DNA of 40,286 nt, taken from positions 28,540-68,825 of the forward strand of contig QZLH01000320.1 of assembly GCA_003833135.1 (NCBI GenBank). Direction: 5' to 3'. The stretch comes from Oehlia diaphana. Lineage: Eukaryota > Glomeromycota > Glomeromycetes > Glomerales > Glomeraceae. Below the pieces are notes generated by a model. It was not told where the DNA came from. It ran no database searches and saw only the letters and a list, made by a program, of their open reading frames with translations. Positions 1 through 10,319 of this stretch are shown one piece after another (the first letter of the stretch is position 1; each line of letters opens with the position of its first letter). The position numbers were made by a program, and so were the translations under genes.

Positions 1-1980
1 AAATATTAAATTAAATCATGTGATTATTATCAGTATTACTATGAGCGTTATCAATTAATTGTATGCTTTTGTTAAACTTAAAATATTTCCTTGACATTTT
101 TAAATGCTCTTATTAAAGCCTAACAATAACTTTCAAAGTGATTTTTTTTTTAAATGCATCTAAAAGTGTATTTCTAATGAATAAGAGGTTTAAATGGGAA
201 CTTGAATGCACAACTTTACCATTTATAACTGACCAAACATCTTCAATAAATTGGAGTTCACAATGGTAATGAGAGGTAAAATTAATTTCTTAAAGAAGTT
301 TCCATTTAAAAAAGTTGTATCATTTTTTAGTAAGAATATATCATAGGATATGTAAAAAAAGTTGCTCAGCTGTTTATTAAAATTCAAAATTTTCATACAC
401 AAAAGTTACAGAATAGTTTCATTAGGTTGCGAGATTGATTAAGAGCTTATGAAATGTAAAAGTATTGTTACTGTAGCCGTTTCAGTCTAAAATAACACTC
501 TAAACTGTACCCTCTCTATTATGTTTAACACTTCAGCAACCTGCTTGCGTAATATGATCTTCTGATAGTTCTTTTTTGTAGAGGTAGACCCTAAAAAATA
601 GTTGTACACATCTATTTTTATCAATTTTTTATTAACATTTAATGGTATACTATTCCATTTTATGGAAGAACTATATGTGGTAAGATAATAAAAATTTTAA
701 TGAAAAACGTTTGTTTTAAGATGGACTAATATATATATTTTTTTCAGCCCATCTTATTTTAATCATACGGTACATTTCTTAGTGTAAATCCTTTCCATTT
801 TAAGTGAGGTACAAATCTTTTTGCAACGGCCCATATTAGCTAACTCATTTTACTTTAATGATACATTTGGTAAATATTTTTCTGAATTTACCTTAGTAAG
901 CAACTTTAAACTTAAATAGTATTTCATCCGACAAAATGATCGGCAAGTCGTAAAATCCAGAAATATTATTTCTTTATAAACTACCATTTAAAAAATATTA
1001 CAGAACCGATCTGATTAATCATGCAGAATATAACGAATTTATATAATTAGATGCATCCGAATGTACTTTACTGAATTATCATATGATATAAAATTTAGCA
1101 TTGTAAATTGTGTGTAGTATTCAAATAGTACAACTTTAATATAGTTAGGTAGTTATGGACAATTTTGCTGGTGCAAAATAATTATATGTATATATTTTTA
1201 TTTCAACTTATTAACCATATATTATGTGGAAATTTACTTTATACTGAAACCAAACCTTCTGGAATAAAACTTCAAAAATACATAAATAACTCAAATCCAG
1301 ACTTAATGTTTTAATAAAAATTTTATACATTTAATCTTATTAGAAACTTCATATAAAATCATTATATTAATTAAAATTATACTATCAAATATATCTGAGT
1401 TTATATAAAATATGAAATTTCAGATATCCTATATGCAACATATTAACAAGTTGGTTACATTTCTAAATGGTAATTATATATGTAAAAGTGTATTAATCAA
1501 GAAATATTATGGAACAATAGAAAAGACAGATTTGTGAAAAAATAGCATAGTGATAAAGACAAAAATGCTATAATAAATAATGGAAAATATGATAAGAAAA
1601 TAGAAATGATAGTTAAAAATATAACATTCTCTTATAATGAAATAGTATAGGAAGAAATAATAATCAGAATAAAGAGTTAGTTTAAGATAAATGAAAATTT
1701 ACTAAGAATTTATGAAAAATATAATAAAAAGTTTAGAATTGAAAATATAATTGAACTAATAAGTTTATTTTGGAATGTTGTATAGTTTCAAAATTAATCA
1801 ACCTTTTTTTATTATAAAGTTGTTTAATTTTAGGTTAGAATAAAAATCTGAAAAATCTGAAAAAAACTGTGCATTTAAATAATTAAAATAATTAAATAAA
1901 TGCTTTATATAATATTGTAATTTATAAGTTAATTATGTATTTTTATTTTTTGTGTTTTAATTAAAACTTACTATACAATT
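1..1980. other. AT-rich gene-poor stretch
   Basis: I see no intact gene on either strand. The only coding-like trace is a transposase-like scrap on the minus strand near 160-330, listed separately. The rest is AT-rich sequence with many stops in all frames and short A or T runs. Confidence 0.6.
160..330 (-). pseudogene. Possible DDE transposase remnant
   Basis: Read on the minus strand, about 40 residues are open and contain HCELQFIEDVW followed by a Lys/Ser-rich helix-like stretch. This resembles the block near the last catalytic acidic residue of fungal DDE transposases (consensus about H-C-E-L-N-x-I-E-x-x-W). Sequence further upstream on the same strand is full of stops and no second catalytic motif was found. 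If correct, this is the 3' scrap of a long-dead DNA transposon. The call rests on one motif. Confidence 0.35.
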
Positions 1981-1989
1981 AGTAATTCT

Positions 1990-2405
1990 GCATGGAGTGA
2001 ATTAAATCAAATTTGGTTAGATTTGAATTTGAATTAAATTTGAATTGAATCAAATCTAAATTTAATCAAATCATTCAAATTTAATTTATAATTTAATTTA
2101 ATTCAATTTGATTTGATTTAGATTTAATTCAAATCTGATTTGAATAAATTGAATTTGATTTGATTCAGTGATTTGATCTAATTTAATCTAAATTTGATTT
2201 GAAATTGATTTGAATAATTCAAATTAATTTGATTTGATTTATGATTCAATTCAATTCAATTCAATTTAAATTTGATTTGATTTTGATTTAAATAATTCAA
2301 ATTTGATTTAGATTTGATTTAAATTTGAATTTAAGATTTAGATTTGATTGTAAATTAAAAATTATCAAATCAAATTGAATCAATTTGATTTGACTAAATC
2401 TTTTA
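1990..2405. repeat. Degenerate AATTTGATTT-type simple repeat tract
   Basis: About 400 bp is built almost entirely from the short words AATTTGATTT, GATTTGAATTT and their complements (AAATCAAATT, TTCAAATT). Both orientations are interleaved, so many segments can fold back on each other. There is no strict period and no coding frame. It looks like a diverged satellite or an expanded low-complexity tract. Confidence 0.75.
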
Positions 2406-2616
2406 AAGAATACTATATATAATATATCACAAAAAAAAGATATAATAGTATTATTAGAAATTATAATAATTTATATAAATAATGTTTATAATACTTAGTA
2501 AAATTATCTATTATTTTGAAGTATTAAGTGATTTAGCAATATTATATTATTTATTAATTTTTATTATAAAAGTTTATGAGTTATTTATTTTTAGAACTAT
2601 AATAATTAGAAGATTA

Positions 2617-2965
2617 CAGTCAATTTTTGTTATAACCAATTCTAGATTCCAGACCTCAACTTCGCTATTATAGGGTTATAGACTTATAGTGAAGATTTTA
2701 AAAGATTTGATTGGTTAATTTGTTATAACAAGGGAAAATTTATTACAGTTAAAGTTCTCTATAGCAAATTTTTATATAATGAATAATTTGCTATAATAAA
2801 GAAGAATTTAGATACAGATCTTTATATTTATAACAAAATGGCTTTTAGTATAGCGAATTTCTTATTATAATGAATTTTAATCTAGGATTCATTATAGAGA
2901 ACTTTAACTGTATAGTTATCTAAAAAATTTACTATATTAAGGAATTACTATATTAAGGTTTAACT
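2617..2965. mobile_element. Pogo-like MITE, outer element (nested host)
   Basis: The left end begins CAGTCAATTTTTG and the right end, read in reverse complement, begins CAGTTAAACCTTAA. The ends match at about 15 of the first 26 positions. Both are flanked by TA (2615-2616 and 2966-2967), the target duplication of Tc1/mariner/pogo elements. The CAGTTRAACCT start is typical of pogo/Fot1-type termini. A second, better preserved element (2746-2910) sits inside, so this copy appears older. It has no coding capacity. Confidence 0.45.
2746..2910. mobile_element. Pogo-like MITE, 165 bp, TA target duplication
   Basis: The left terminus CAGTTAAAGTTCTCTATAGC and the reverse complement of the right terminus CAGTTAAAGTTCTCTATAAT agree at their first 18 bases and largely over about 24. 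TA flanks both sides (2744-2745, 2911-2912). The interior is AT-rich and non-coding. Size, termini and target site fit a miniature element mobilised by a pogo/Tc1-type transposase. Confidence 0.75.
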
Positions 2966-2967
2966 GT

Positions 2968-4005
2968 ATTTATTTTCAGAGATTATTTAATTCAGAATTA
3001 TATTATATATATAAATAATAGATTTAAAAGTAATAGATTAAAAAAAATTCGTTAAATATGTAAAAATAATATAATAAAGAAATATATGAAATATTTAATA
3101 TATTAAAAATTATTGTTTAAAATAAAGTAAAACTATTTAAATTTAATACTTTGTTTAACATAATTTTTTCTTCTTTTTAATTTTTAAAGAATTTTTTCAA
3201 AAAATTTTCTAATTAGATTATAATTTTATAAGTATTAGTTAATAAATTATAATATTTAAAGTAGTGTAAATTTGCCGGTTCTGGAGTATCCAATATTTGG
3301 ACCTACAGCCTCACCATTAATTTGCTCATATAATGCACTAATCAGCCATTTAAGCCCACCAAGCTATAGAACCAAAATATTCTCAAAACTATCTACAAAG
3401 CTATTTTAACTATAAAATTTAACCTTCACTTCCTATCCTCCAATTTGTTCAGTAAGCCAACCCTACTATATAAAAATTAGGTACACCCCTCTACTATCAT
3501 CCTTAACTTCCTATAGCCACTAGAATAGCAAAAAGGTGTGTAAAGTTTATAGTCTTATAGCTTCATTTCAAGAGTATATAGCATGCAATAAGAAAAAGAC
3601 ATGCTAGAATCACTCCAAAAAGTGATTTAATAGGATACAGATATATTGCTTAGTAGCCTTCAAAGTCAAATTCAGCCATGAAAACAAAAGGTAATCTAAA
3701 GCAATTTTGAGATTTTTTAATAGCATCAAGTACGCAAAATAAAAATGCTCTTAAACCTAGATTTAGCATCTATTTCAAACCATAATTATACTATCTAATC
3801 CATTCAGAAAGCCAACCCAGCTAGTTTACAATTCTGTCAGCAAGTAGATTGCAAAATGTACTTGTAAGGCCAAAGGCCAAACAGTAATCTACATAAGAAA
3901 ATACAGCTCTGTAAGCATATCTATAGCAAACAAAAATAAAACCTAAAAGTTATAGGATAGTAGTGGCCTAAAAAAATCTGAATTTTTTCTGCCCTCTATT
4001 TTTTT
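2968..4005. other. Intergenic; no gene seen
   Basis: The first 270 bases are very AT-rich. From about 3265 to 3960 the sequence is clearly less AT-rich with many CCA/CCT words, as if derived from a different source, perhaps the non-coding part of the large element whose broken ORF follows. No open frame of useful length was found. Confidence 0.5.
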
Positions 4006-4754
4006 AAAAAAATAATTGAACAAAACTTTCTTCTATATAAAAAAGATGATAACTTGACAAGCAAGATCAGCCCAAGAAAGGCAACATTCAAAGAAGTGCA
4101 ACCACAAGAGATTTCATATTCACGATCAAATACCAGGCTTGCAGAGTATAGAACGGAAATCCAAGAAATAAGAAATTTCTAAGCAGAATTTGAACAGCTT
4201 GGTGATATAGATCTTAATTCACATTATGAAATAGAATTTTATTATCGTAATCATGTGAGAGTAGGTGGAGAAATCACAGATTTTAACTTTATAGTAGACA
4301 TTACTATAGGAACTCCAGATAAGCATGATCCAATCGAATTACTTAATGATAATAGAGATATTATCACACAAATCATTCAGGATGAACATCAAAGATTAAG
4401 ACTTATAAAGATTCAAACAGATATCTTTGGTATATTAAAATGTATTGCAGATTATCAGAAAGATTATTTGATGAAACTCTTCCTACTACCAGTAGTGATT
4501 ATATTTTTAGATATGGAATACCATTTAAAACTCGCAATATGCCTATATTTTCAGCAACAAATATTGATAATTCATTTAATTTTGCAGTAATGTGGATAGC
4601 AGAAAAGATAAATCAATACCAAAATTATAGATCAGGCTGGTCTTTTAAACAGATGAAAAGTATCTTTGTAGAAATCACACAATTTCAACCCTTAAGAAGC
4701 ACTGTTACCGTCAGAACCGTACAAATAAAAGAAATCACGAGAAGGATAAAATAA
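4006..4754 (+). pseudogene. Broken ORF resembling Polinton-like element protein
   Basis: One frame is open from about 4006, with an in-frame TAA at about 4180. It resumes through 4590, and the coding signal passes into the +1 frame near 4440-4480 and runs to 4754. One stop and one frameshift therefore break the gene. The C-terminal part contains YRSGWSFKQMKSIFVEITQF followed by QPL. This resembles the segment (GSGW... then ...PLRG) found just before the DNA polymerase region in ORFs of large Polinton/Maverick-like elements that are common in Glomeromycotina genomes. The expected downstream polymerase block is absent, so the copy is also 3'-truncated. The family assignment is recognition from memory. 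The broken state is seen directly. Confidence 0.45.
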
Positions 4755-4874
4755 TTAGAAGAAATGATAGAATATAGTTATACAATATTATTTAGTTACT
4801 TATTTTTAAATTAGTTTTATTTTTAGATTAGTTCATTTTATAGATTAGTTAGTTATTAGGAGAAATAGTTTCTA

Positions 4875-5288
4875 TACATGAAGTCGAAATTAAAGACCAA
4901 AAGTAGAAATATTTCGACTTGGGAAGCTCAAAAGTCGAAATTAAAGTCGAAATGGTCGAAATTACATCATAGTCATGTGATTTTTATAATTATAATTTAA
5001 TATAAAATTTTAAACGTGAATAACTCCGTCAATATTGATGCTACAGATACGAAATACATATCATTGGAATCCTCTTGATGAGCTGAATCCAACCATATAA
5101 AGATCATAAAAATTAATTACTGAATGTGGAGATCGTTAACTTTGAATTTTAATATTATTGTTTACTATAAAATCACATGACTTTGACGTAATTTCGACCA
5201 TTTCGACTTTTGGAGGGCCCAAGTCAAAATTATTTCGACCATTTCGACCATTTCAGAGGTAGAAATTAACCAATTTCAGTTTCATATA
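4875..5288. mobile_element. Palindromic MITE (TCGAAAT family), copy A
   Basis: A 414 bp element with similar ends: TACATGAAGTCGAAATT at the left and TATATGAAACTGAAATT in reverse complement at the right, flanked by TA on both sides. Each arm is rich in the words GGTCGAAAT/ATTTCGACC, and the two arms can pair over most of their length around an AT-rich centre. A second copy lies in the opposite orientation at the right edge of the window (from 40035), so this is a dispersed family. No coding capacity. Confidence 0.8.
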
Positions 5289-5290
5289 TA

Positions 5291-5750
5291 ACCTCAGCCT
5301 TACAGCCTTGCAGTACCTACATCCTCCCTGCAGGGGATATGACTCCCCATATATCCTCCACAATCCTTCACATAGATCCTTCACAAAAATATATACCAAA
5401 AAAGGATAAAATAAGAAAAAAAAGAGGAAAATAAGAGGGAATCAGAAGAGTGTGAAGGATGTGAAGGATGTTTTAAAAATATCGGGAGAGGATATTCTCC
5501 CAGAAAAAGTTTTGATTTTACCCCCAGATTCTCCACATCTGAAACATCTTCCACACGTACAGAATTCCGTTTGTTTTCCTAATGGAAGTAGTGAGATAGC
5601 AAACCAGGTAGATTAATGTAAGTAGTCCCTAGACGGTCTGTCGAGTTACAGAGAGGTAATCAGATAGGAGTGCAGATCTTTATCCCTCAAAAAAAATAGT
5701 AATTGAACAATGAGTAGATGATAAGTAATCTATAAGGACAAACAACACAA
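5291..5750. other. Intergenic; no gene seen
   Basis: Contains purine-rich stretches (5400-5470) and repeated GTGAAGGATGTGAAGGATG-like words, mirrored upstream by ATCCTTCACA. No open frame or RNA gene was recognised. Confidence 0.5.
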
Positions 5751-5753
5751 AAT

Positions 5754-6194
5754 ATGCATATGATGAACTTGCACACAACTACTTCTCTTACCAAAGATCT
5801 TGGACTCGATCTTATAGACATCTATGGGATTTGTAAATGGAAAGCAATGCAAGCTTTACCCCTCAATGATCCTGATATAGTAGCAGAAATAGTCAAAAAC
5901 CAAGAATTCGGAAAGCACCTTAAGATAAACAGACTTTAGTATAACTGTTGTAAAGCTGAGTTGTGAAAGTAGCATGAGAAAGCAGAAGCAGTGTATGACA
6001 GGCCAGTAGTCAAGAAGGAAAAAGCAAGGAATACTCTTGATCAATCTGAGAAGGGTATTGAAAATCATGAACTTCGTAAGCTTGAATGGAAGGCATATCA
6101 TAAGGCTTGTAAAGAGAGAATGGAAGTTAGAATAGAGCATGGTATGGTAAGACGAGCTATTCTTCGTTGTGGCTTACAACTTCGAGATACTTAA
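5754..6194 (+). pseudogene. Decayed ORF of unknown family, three in-frame stops
   Basis: Two open segments (5754-5936 and 5973-6194) lie in the same frame. They are separated only by TAG at 5937, TGA and TAG, and the interval between the stops still reads as plausible protein. All three stops differ from TGG (Trp) by a single G-to-A change. The C-terminal part is charged and helical (many Lys, Glu, Arg). I do not recognise the family; a transposon-borne gene is likely from the surroundings. Confidence 0.4.
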
Positions 6195-6421
6195 GAATGA
6201 ATATACTTCTAACGAAAAGGGGATGACGAGGAAGAGAGCATATCCAGATAAATTTTAGAAGGTGGTACTAATCCGTCTTCCTCTTTTTTACTTCTTTAAG
6301 GCATTTATCAATACACTATTTACACGCATCATCAGCCTCTAAAATTTTCTGTCCAAGTTTCTTGCACTGCCGATTGTAAACCGTCTAATACCTTTTGGTC
6401 ACAGTTTCTTTCTTCTTCTCC

Positions 6422-7707
6422 TTAGATTTCTTTTTGATAACCCAGTCTACCACTTGTAGATAACCCTTCAACAGCACGTACTATTTCTTGAACTGGATTA
6501 GCGGTTGTTTTTGATATTGCTAGACTGTGAAGAAGATTTAGCTCATCGATGCCAAAAACGATAAGATCAATATTTTCACCAATATCTCTGATAACAACTT
6601 TAAGTGCACGATTAATTGTGAAACTATCCCAATTATCCAAACATAATATTTGAAAAAAATCCTCATAGTTTATGGTTGTACTAGAAAGAAAGTGTTAATA
6701 AAGTATTCGCAATCCAACTGATGCAGGTCCAGCAGAAATCTCATCCTCTAATGAAGTAGATTTACCATTAAAAGTAATATTGACAGATACACTTCGTAAA
6801 TTTTTTAATTCATCTGCATCTTGATTCAGTAAGAGAACCGGAAGATTCTGAAGAAATCGATTTTTTCCTGTACCTGGTCCATTGGCTATGGTAGGAATAG
6901 AATGGTACTTTCTGGCTATATTATTTTCCCTTAAATATTTAAGTCTTTGACAAACTCCATTACGATCTTTAGTGCCATGAAGTAACATTTTAAGTGTTTC
7001 ACCTCGTCCTTGTAAAGGAAAATTGGCACCAAAAGAACTTACAAGCTAGTATAAAGTTAGTATATGGTCTGAAAACCAAAGGAAATATGTATGAAACAAA
7101 CATATCGGGATCTTAATCTCACTAGGTCATTTTAACTTTATTATCCAGTTGTAAATCGAATCAATGGTTAACCAATTAACCTCATCTATATGTATCAATA
7201 GTGGCAGACTTGCTTTAACCGAACCTGCTTTAACGCGAAAAAAGAGATCAGATCAAACTTGATATTTTATTACTGCAAATTTCATAAATTTCTTGTTCAA
7301 GAGGTAAAGCATTAGGAGACACTTACCAACAGCAACAGGCAATTGTACAATGATGTGAATGTTATCATCATGTAATTGTCCCAAAAAAAGTTTCTTAACT
7401 GAGAATATGGGTATCAAAAGCTCGCCTCCAAGTTTTTTTCCAATATCATCTTCAGTAGTAATATGTTTAAGTTTGTCTTTTTCATTAAAAGCAATGTTAA
7501 CCTTCCAAAGGCCAATGTCCTTATAACTCGAACTCGAATTAATTTCACGTTTCATCTCATTATAGACAAGATGTTTGAGGTCTGAAATCTTTAAATCATC
7601 AAATTTGACCAAGAACCATTAATGTCATTTTTTTCAGCAACACGAACCACAAAAGTATCAACAAAAGAAGTCTTTCCTAGAAGTAAACAATTTATTGACA
7701 TCATCAT
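6422..7707 (-). pseudogene. Crinkler-type (CRN) effector-family gene, broken
   Basis: The gene starts at 7707 (MMMSINCLLLGKTSF...) and has the ubiquitin-like CRN header: DLKHL, LWKVNIAF, GGELLIPIFSVKKLF, then HDDNIHIIVQLPV. An intron follows, with donor GTAAGT at 7326, branch CTAAC and acceptor TAG ending at 7046. The next exon has SSFGANFPLQGRGETLK, a P-loop-like NGPGTGKNRFLQ and a later block with LIVFGIDELNLLH. Breaks seen: a frameshift near 7615, loss of frame across the hand-placed intron, and an in-frame TAA at 6692-6694. The last frame ends at 6422, where family members usually continue. CRN-like proteins are abundant in Rhizophagus and many other eukaryotes as modular NTPase/nuclease-type proteins; in oomycetes some act as host-nucleus effectors. 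This copy should make no full product. Confidence 0.8.
7047..7326 (-). other. Likely intron remnant of the CRN relic
   Basis: On the minus strand it starts GTAAGTG and ends CTAACTTTATACTAG, so donor, branch site and acceptor are all recognisable. The reading frames of the two flanking blocks do not join in phase. Either one edge is misplaced or an indel has accumulated. Confidence 0.5.
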
Positions 7708-7714
7708 TTCACTT

Positions 7715-8230
7715 GGGAGATAATTCTGTAAAAAAAATAATTTTTAGGTATTTTTAGTGTGAGAGAAATTTTGAAGATATAAATATACTTGTAAAACCTT
7801 TTCGAATTCATCATGATTAATAATAAAGTAGACTCAGTAGTAATATGATCAGTACACAAAAAAATGATTAGTACACAAAAAAAATGATTAATACGGTTTT
7901 ATCATTACTTGATTCTCCAACGAATTCTCAGGGCATTTATTAAAAAAAGTGAATTAACAGTTACGCAAATTTTTTGGTCATACGAGGTTGTATTTGACTA
8001 AGTATGGAAATGTAATGTACTAGGCTACTTGCCTATTTTATACATGAATTTTTTTTTTTTATGGAATGAAAGATAAATTTTACAAATTGTGAGTATGTAT
8101 TACCAACTTAATGTTTACCATAAATAGTATATATAATTTTCACTGAAGTGGTATTGTAAATAAATGCGTAGTAATATTATAGTTATACGTCACATGTATT
8201 ACAGGTCATTCTCATTGATGATCTTCAGAT
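7715..8230. other. Intergenic; no gene seen
   Basis: AT-rich. Near 7855-7895 there is a short local duplication of an AGTACACAAAAAAATGATTA-type word. No open frame or RNA gene was seen. Confidence 0.5.
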
Positions 8231-8231
8231 A

Positions 8232-8962
8232 TGCCCACAAGTTGCGATCTGCCCCAATTTAAAATTGGGGCAGATCCATTTTGCCCGAAATTGAAATTTT
8301 AATTTTGGGCAATCCAACTTGAAATTTCGAAATGGGGCACAGACATTTTACTGCCCAAAATTTTGATTTTGGGTCATGTGACTTATATGATCATCAAAAA
8401 TCATTGGCTTTCAATTTGTTTGTGAAACTGGTACGCAAAATTTTGCACACATGATTCCGATGTTACAAGTCGATATACCAGTCGACCGATTAACCTAATA
8501 GATAATATTGATTATATTTGATTAATTTACACATATAATATTATTATGTATTCATTTTTATTATTGTTTATATTATTAATTTTCTGTATTTGTATTGTTT
8601 ATTTATATGTATACGATTTTTATTAAGATTCATTGTAAAATAATTAGCTCAATAGTAATTAACCGTTCAAATTTATCATTTGTGTTCTATTAAAATGTGG
8701 CTTACAATAAAACTGTGGTGCCCCAAGTTAACTATTGCCCAAATTTTAAATTGGGGCAAATTGAGATATTGGGCCTGTGGTGCTCCAAGTTAACTATTGC
8801 CCAAATTTTAAATTGAGGCAAATTTAGATATCGGGCCTGTGGTGCTCCAAGTTAACTATTGCCCAAATTTTAAATTGGAGCAAATTGAAGATATTGAGCC
8901 CGGGTGCCCCAAGTTGACTATCACCCCAATTTAAAATTTGGGCAATAGTCAACTTGGGGCAC
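8232..8962. mobile_element. Non-coding element with terminal hairpins and internal tandem array
   Basis: The left end carries a perfect 15-bp-arm hairpin (8246-8276, GATCTGCCCCAATTT and its complement). The right end carries a perfect 18-bp-arm inverted repeat (8904-8921 with 8945-8962, starting GTGCCCCAAGTTG). Left (TGCCCACAAGTTG) and right (GTGCCCCAAGTTG) termini resemble each other in inverted orientation. Between them are GGGC/GCCC-rich segments, an AT-rich core (about 8385-8710) and a 62-bp tandem array. No protein is plausible. This fits a foldback-type or MITE-like element whose transposase family cannot be told from the sequence. Confidence 0.6.
8713..8935 (+). repeat. 62-bp tandem repeat, about 3.5 copies
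   Basis: Units start at 8713, 8775, 8837 and 8899 (partial), an exact 62-bp spacing. Each unit contains CTGTGGTGCYCCAAGTTAAC, then TATTGCCCAAATTTTAAATTGGGGC, ending GATATTGGGC. Units differ at only a few positions. The last unit runs into the terminal inverted repeat of the host element. Confidence 0.85.
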
Positions 8963-9304
8963 AACATGGATAGCGTTATTGAGCATATAAACAAAAATAT
9001 AAGGTACACACAGATCAATTCTATTTCTTTTACAGGTTTACCATTCTTAATATTTCGTGGCGCAATGAAATCACTATCATCACATGCCCAAAGTTTGCAA
9101 AGTTTGCTTCGGAATAATACAATAGATCCGAAATTAATTCTCGTTTTACGAAAATTTGTTAAAATCTTTTACATGGTTTATACAGGCGGGAGTGATAAAG
9201 AAAGTTTCGAAATAGAGAAGGATTATGTGGGTGGATATTTTATTTCAGAAATTCGATATATAGCAAAAAGAAATCAAATAATGTTCGCATTAAATGACCT
9301 GTAA
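8954..9304 (+). CDS. Unrecognised ORF or exon remnant
   Basis: A 116-codon open frame whose first codons lie inside the right terminal repeat of the neighbouring element, so its apparent start is not credible as an original start. TTTCTTTTACAG at about 9024-9036 looks like a 3' splice site. The real coding piece may therefore be an exon beginning near 9037 (GLPFLIFRGAMKS...) and ending at the stop before 9305. Composition looks protein-like (amphipathic, no low complexity), but I recognise no domain and found no upstream exon. It could be the 3' exon of a gene broken by the element's insertion. Confidence 0.3.
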   Translation: MGHNMDSVIEHINKNIRYTQINSISFTGLPFLIFRGAMKSLSSHAQSLQSLLRNNTIDPKLILVLRKFVKIFYMVYTGGSDKESFEIEKDYVGGYFISEIRYIAKRNQIMFALNDL

Positions 9305-10319
9305 ACTCCCCTTCCCTTTTTGCGAGATCCTGATCAATGTTGCTGCACCCCAACTTTGGTGATCAGGTGGCAATAAGTTTTTTAAAAGACTTGGCTGATA
9401 TCTTTTTCTATGATAAAAAATGTGTGTTTATTATATGCACACCTTCCTTTAAAATTCCATCCATATTTAACCGAGTAAAATAAAGGGTATCATCTCCTGG
9501 AATCTTTACAAGACTCATAATATGTAAACAAAATAAAAAGTAATAGAATTAAATCGGTTTTGATTAAATTTGCTTCAAATTATTAATAGATTCTGACTAT
9601 TTGAATATTAAGTGATGAGAATAAGAAACAATTTCTAATAAGTTTATTACAAAATCATAAAAACAATTTTTACTTAAAAAGTAGCTGAATATTTATAATT
9701 ATTATAATTCTAGCATCTAACTTGTCATTCTATAATGCAATAGTTCAGCTATAAATAATGAATTTCCTAAAAACTTAAAACAAAGTTTAAATTGATAAAT
9801 TTTAAAAAAATTATATTATCCAACGTATAACTTTAGTTTTTAACTAAATAAGATAATAGATCAACTTTAGTAACAACATGTTTTGGAACAAGCGTAGTAT
9901 ATTCAGTAACAACAGCCGAACTATGCTTCTCAAAGAACCTAGTTATATAACTAAATTTAAAAACAACGATATATTATCCTCAAAAGTTCGTGATAAAATG
10001 AATATTGACAGTTAATTCAATCGAATTTCCTTTTTTAGAAAATAATTTTTAAAAATTAAAACATTAAAATTAAAATTAGAATGTGTAAATGCGGTAAACA
10101 AGAACAATTCTTTCATTCCAATGGACGACACGTGATTGCCAATTTAGATCAACATATTATTAGTGTGTTACTTCAGGAAGCCAAGTTGCCAAAAGATAAT
10201 CTTTATACAGGTCACTTTTATGCTAACTACTTATTTTGAATTTTTCTCGAGTTTTTCCGCCTTTTATTTAAAGTATCTGTACGATTGTGTTAAAATTCGG
10301 AAAGACATTTTTAAGAAAA
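9305..10319. other. Intergenic region upstream of WDR91 gene
   Basis: A short inverted repeat (CCTGATCA at 9329 with TGATCAGG ending near 9367) lies near the left end. At 10081 there is a 44-codon open segment starting MCKCGKQEQFFHSNGRHVIA and ending before a possible donor near 10210. It does not splice in frame to the next gene and I could not identify it. It may be an isolated exon, an upstream ORF or chance. Confidence 0.35.

Noticed and set aside
8713..8935. CRISPR array
   Set aside because: The 62-bp units are contiguous without unique spacers, the setting is eukaryotic and no cas-like genes are present.
8824..9018. Minus-strand ORF over the tandem repeat
   Set aside because: It lies in the 62-bp repeat array and terminal palindrome of a mobile element.
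10081..10210. 44-codon segment as first exon of WDR91
   Set aside because: Splicing to the next exon gives an immediate stop, and the start at 10320 already aligns with the N-terminus of animal WDR91.
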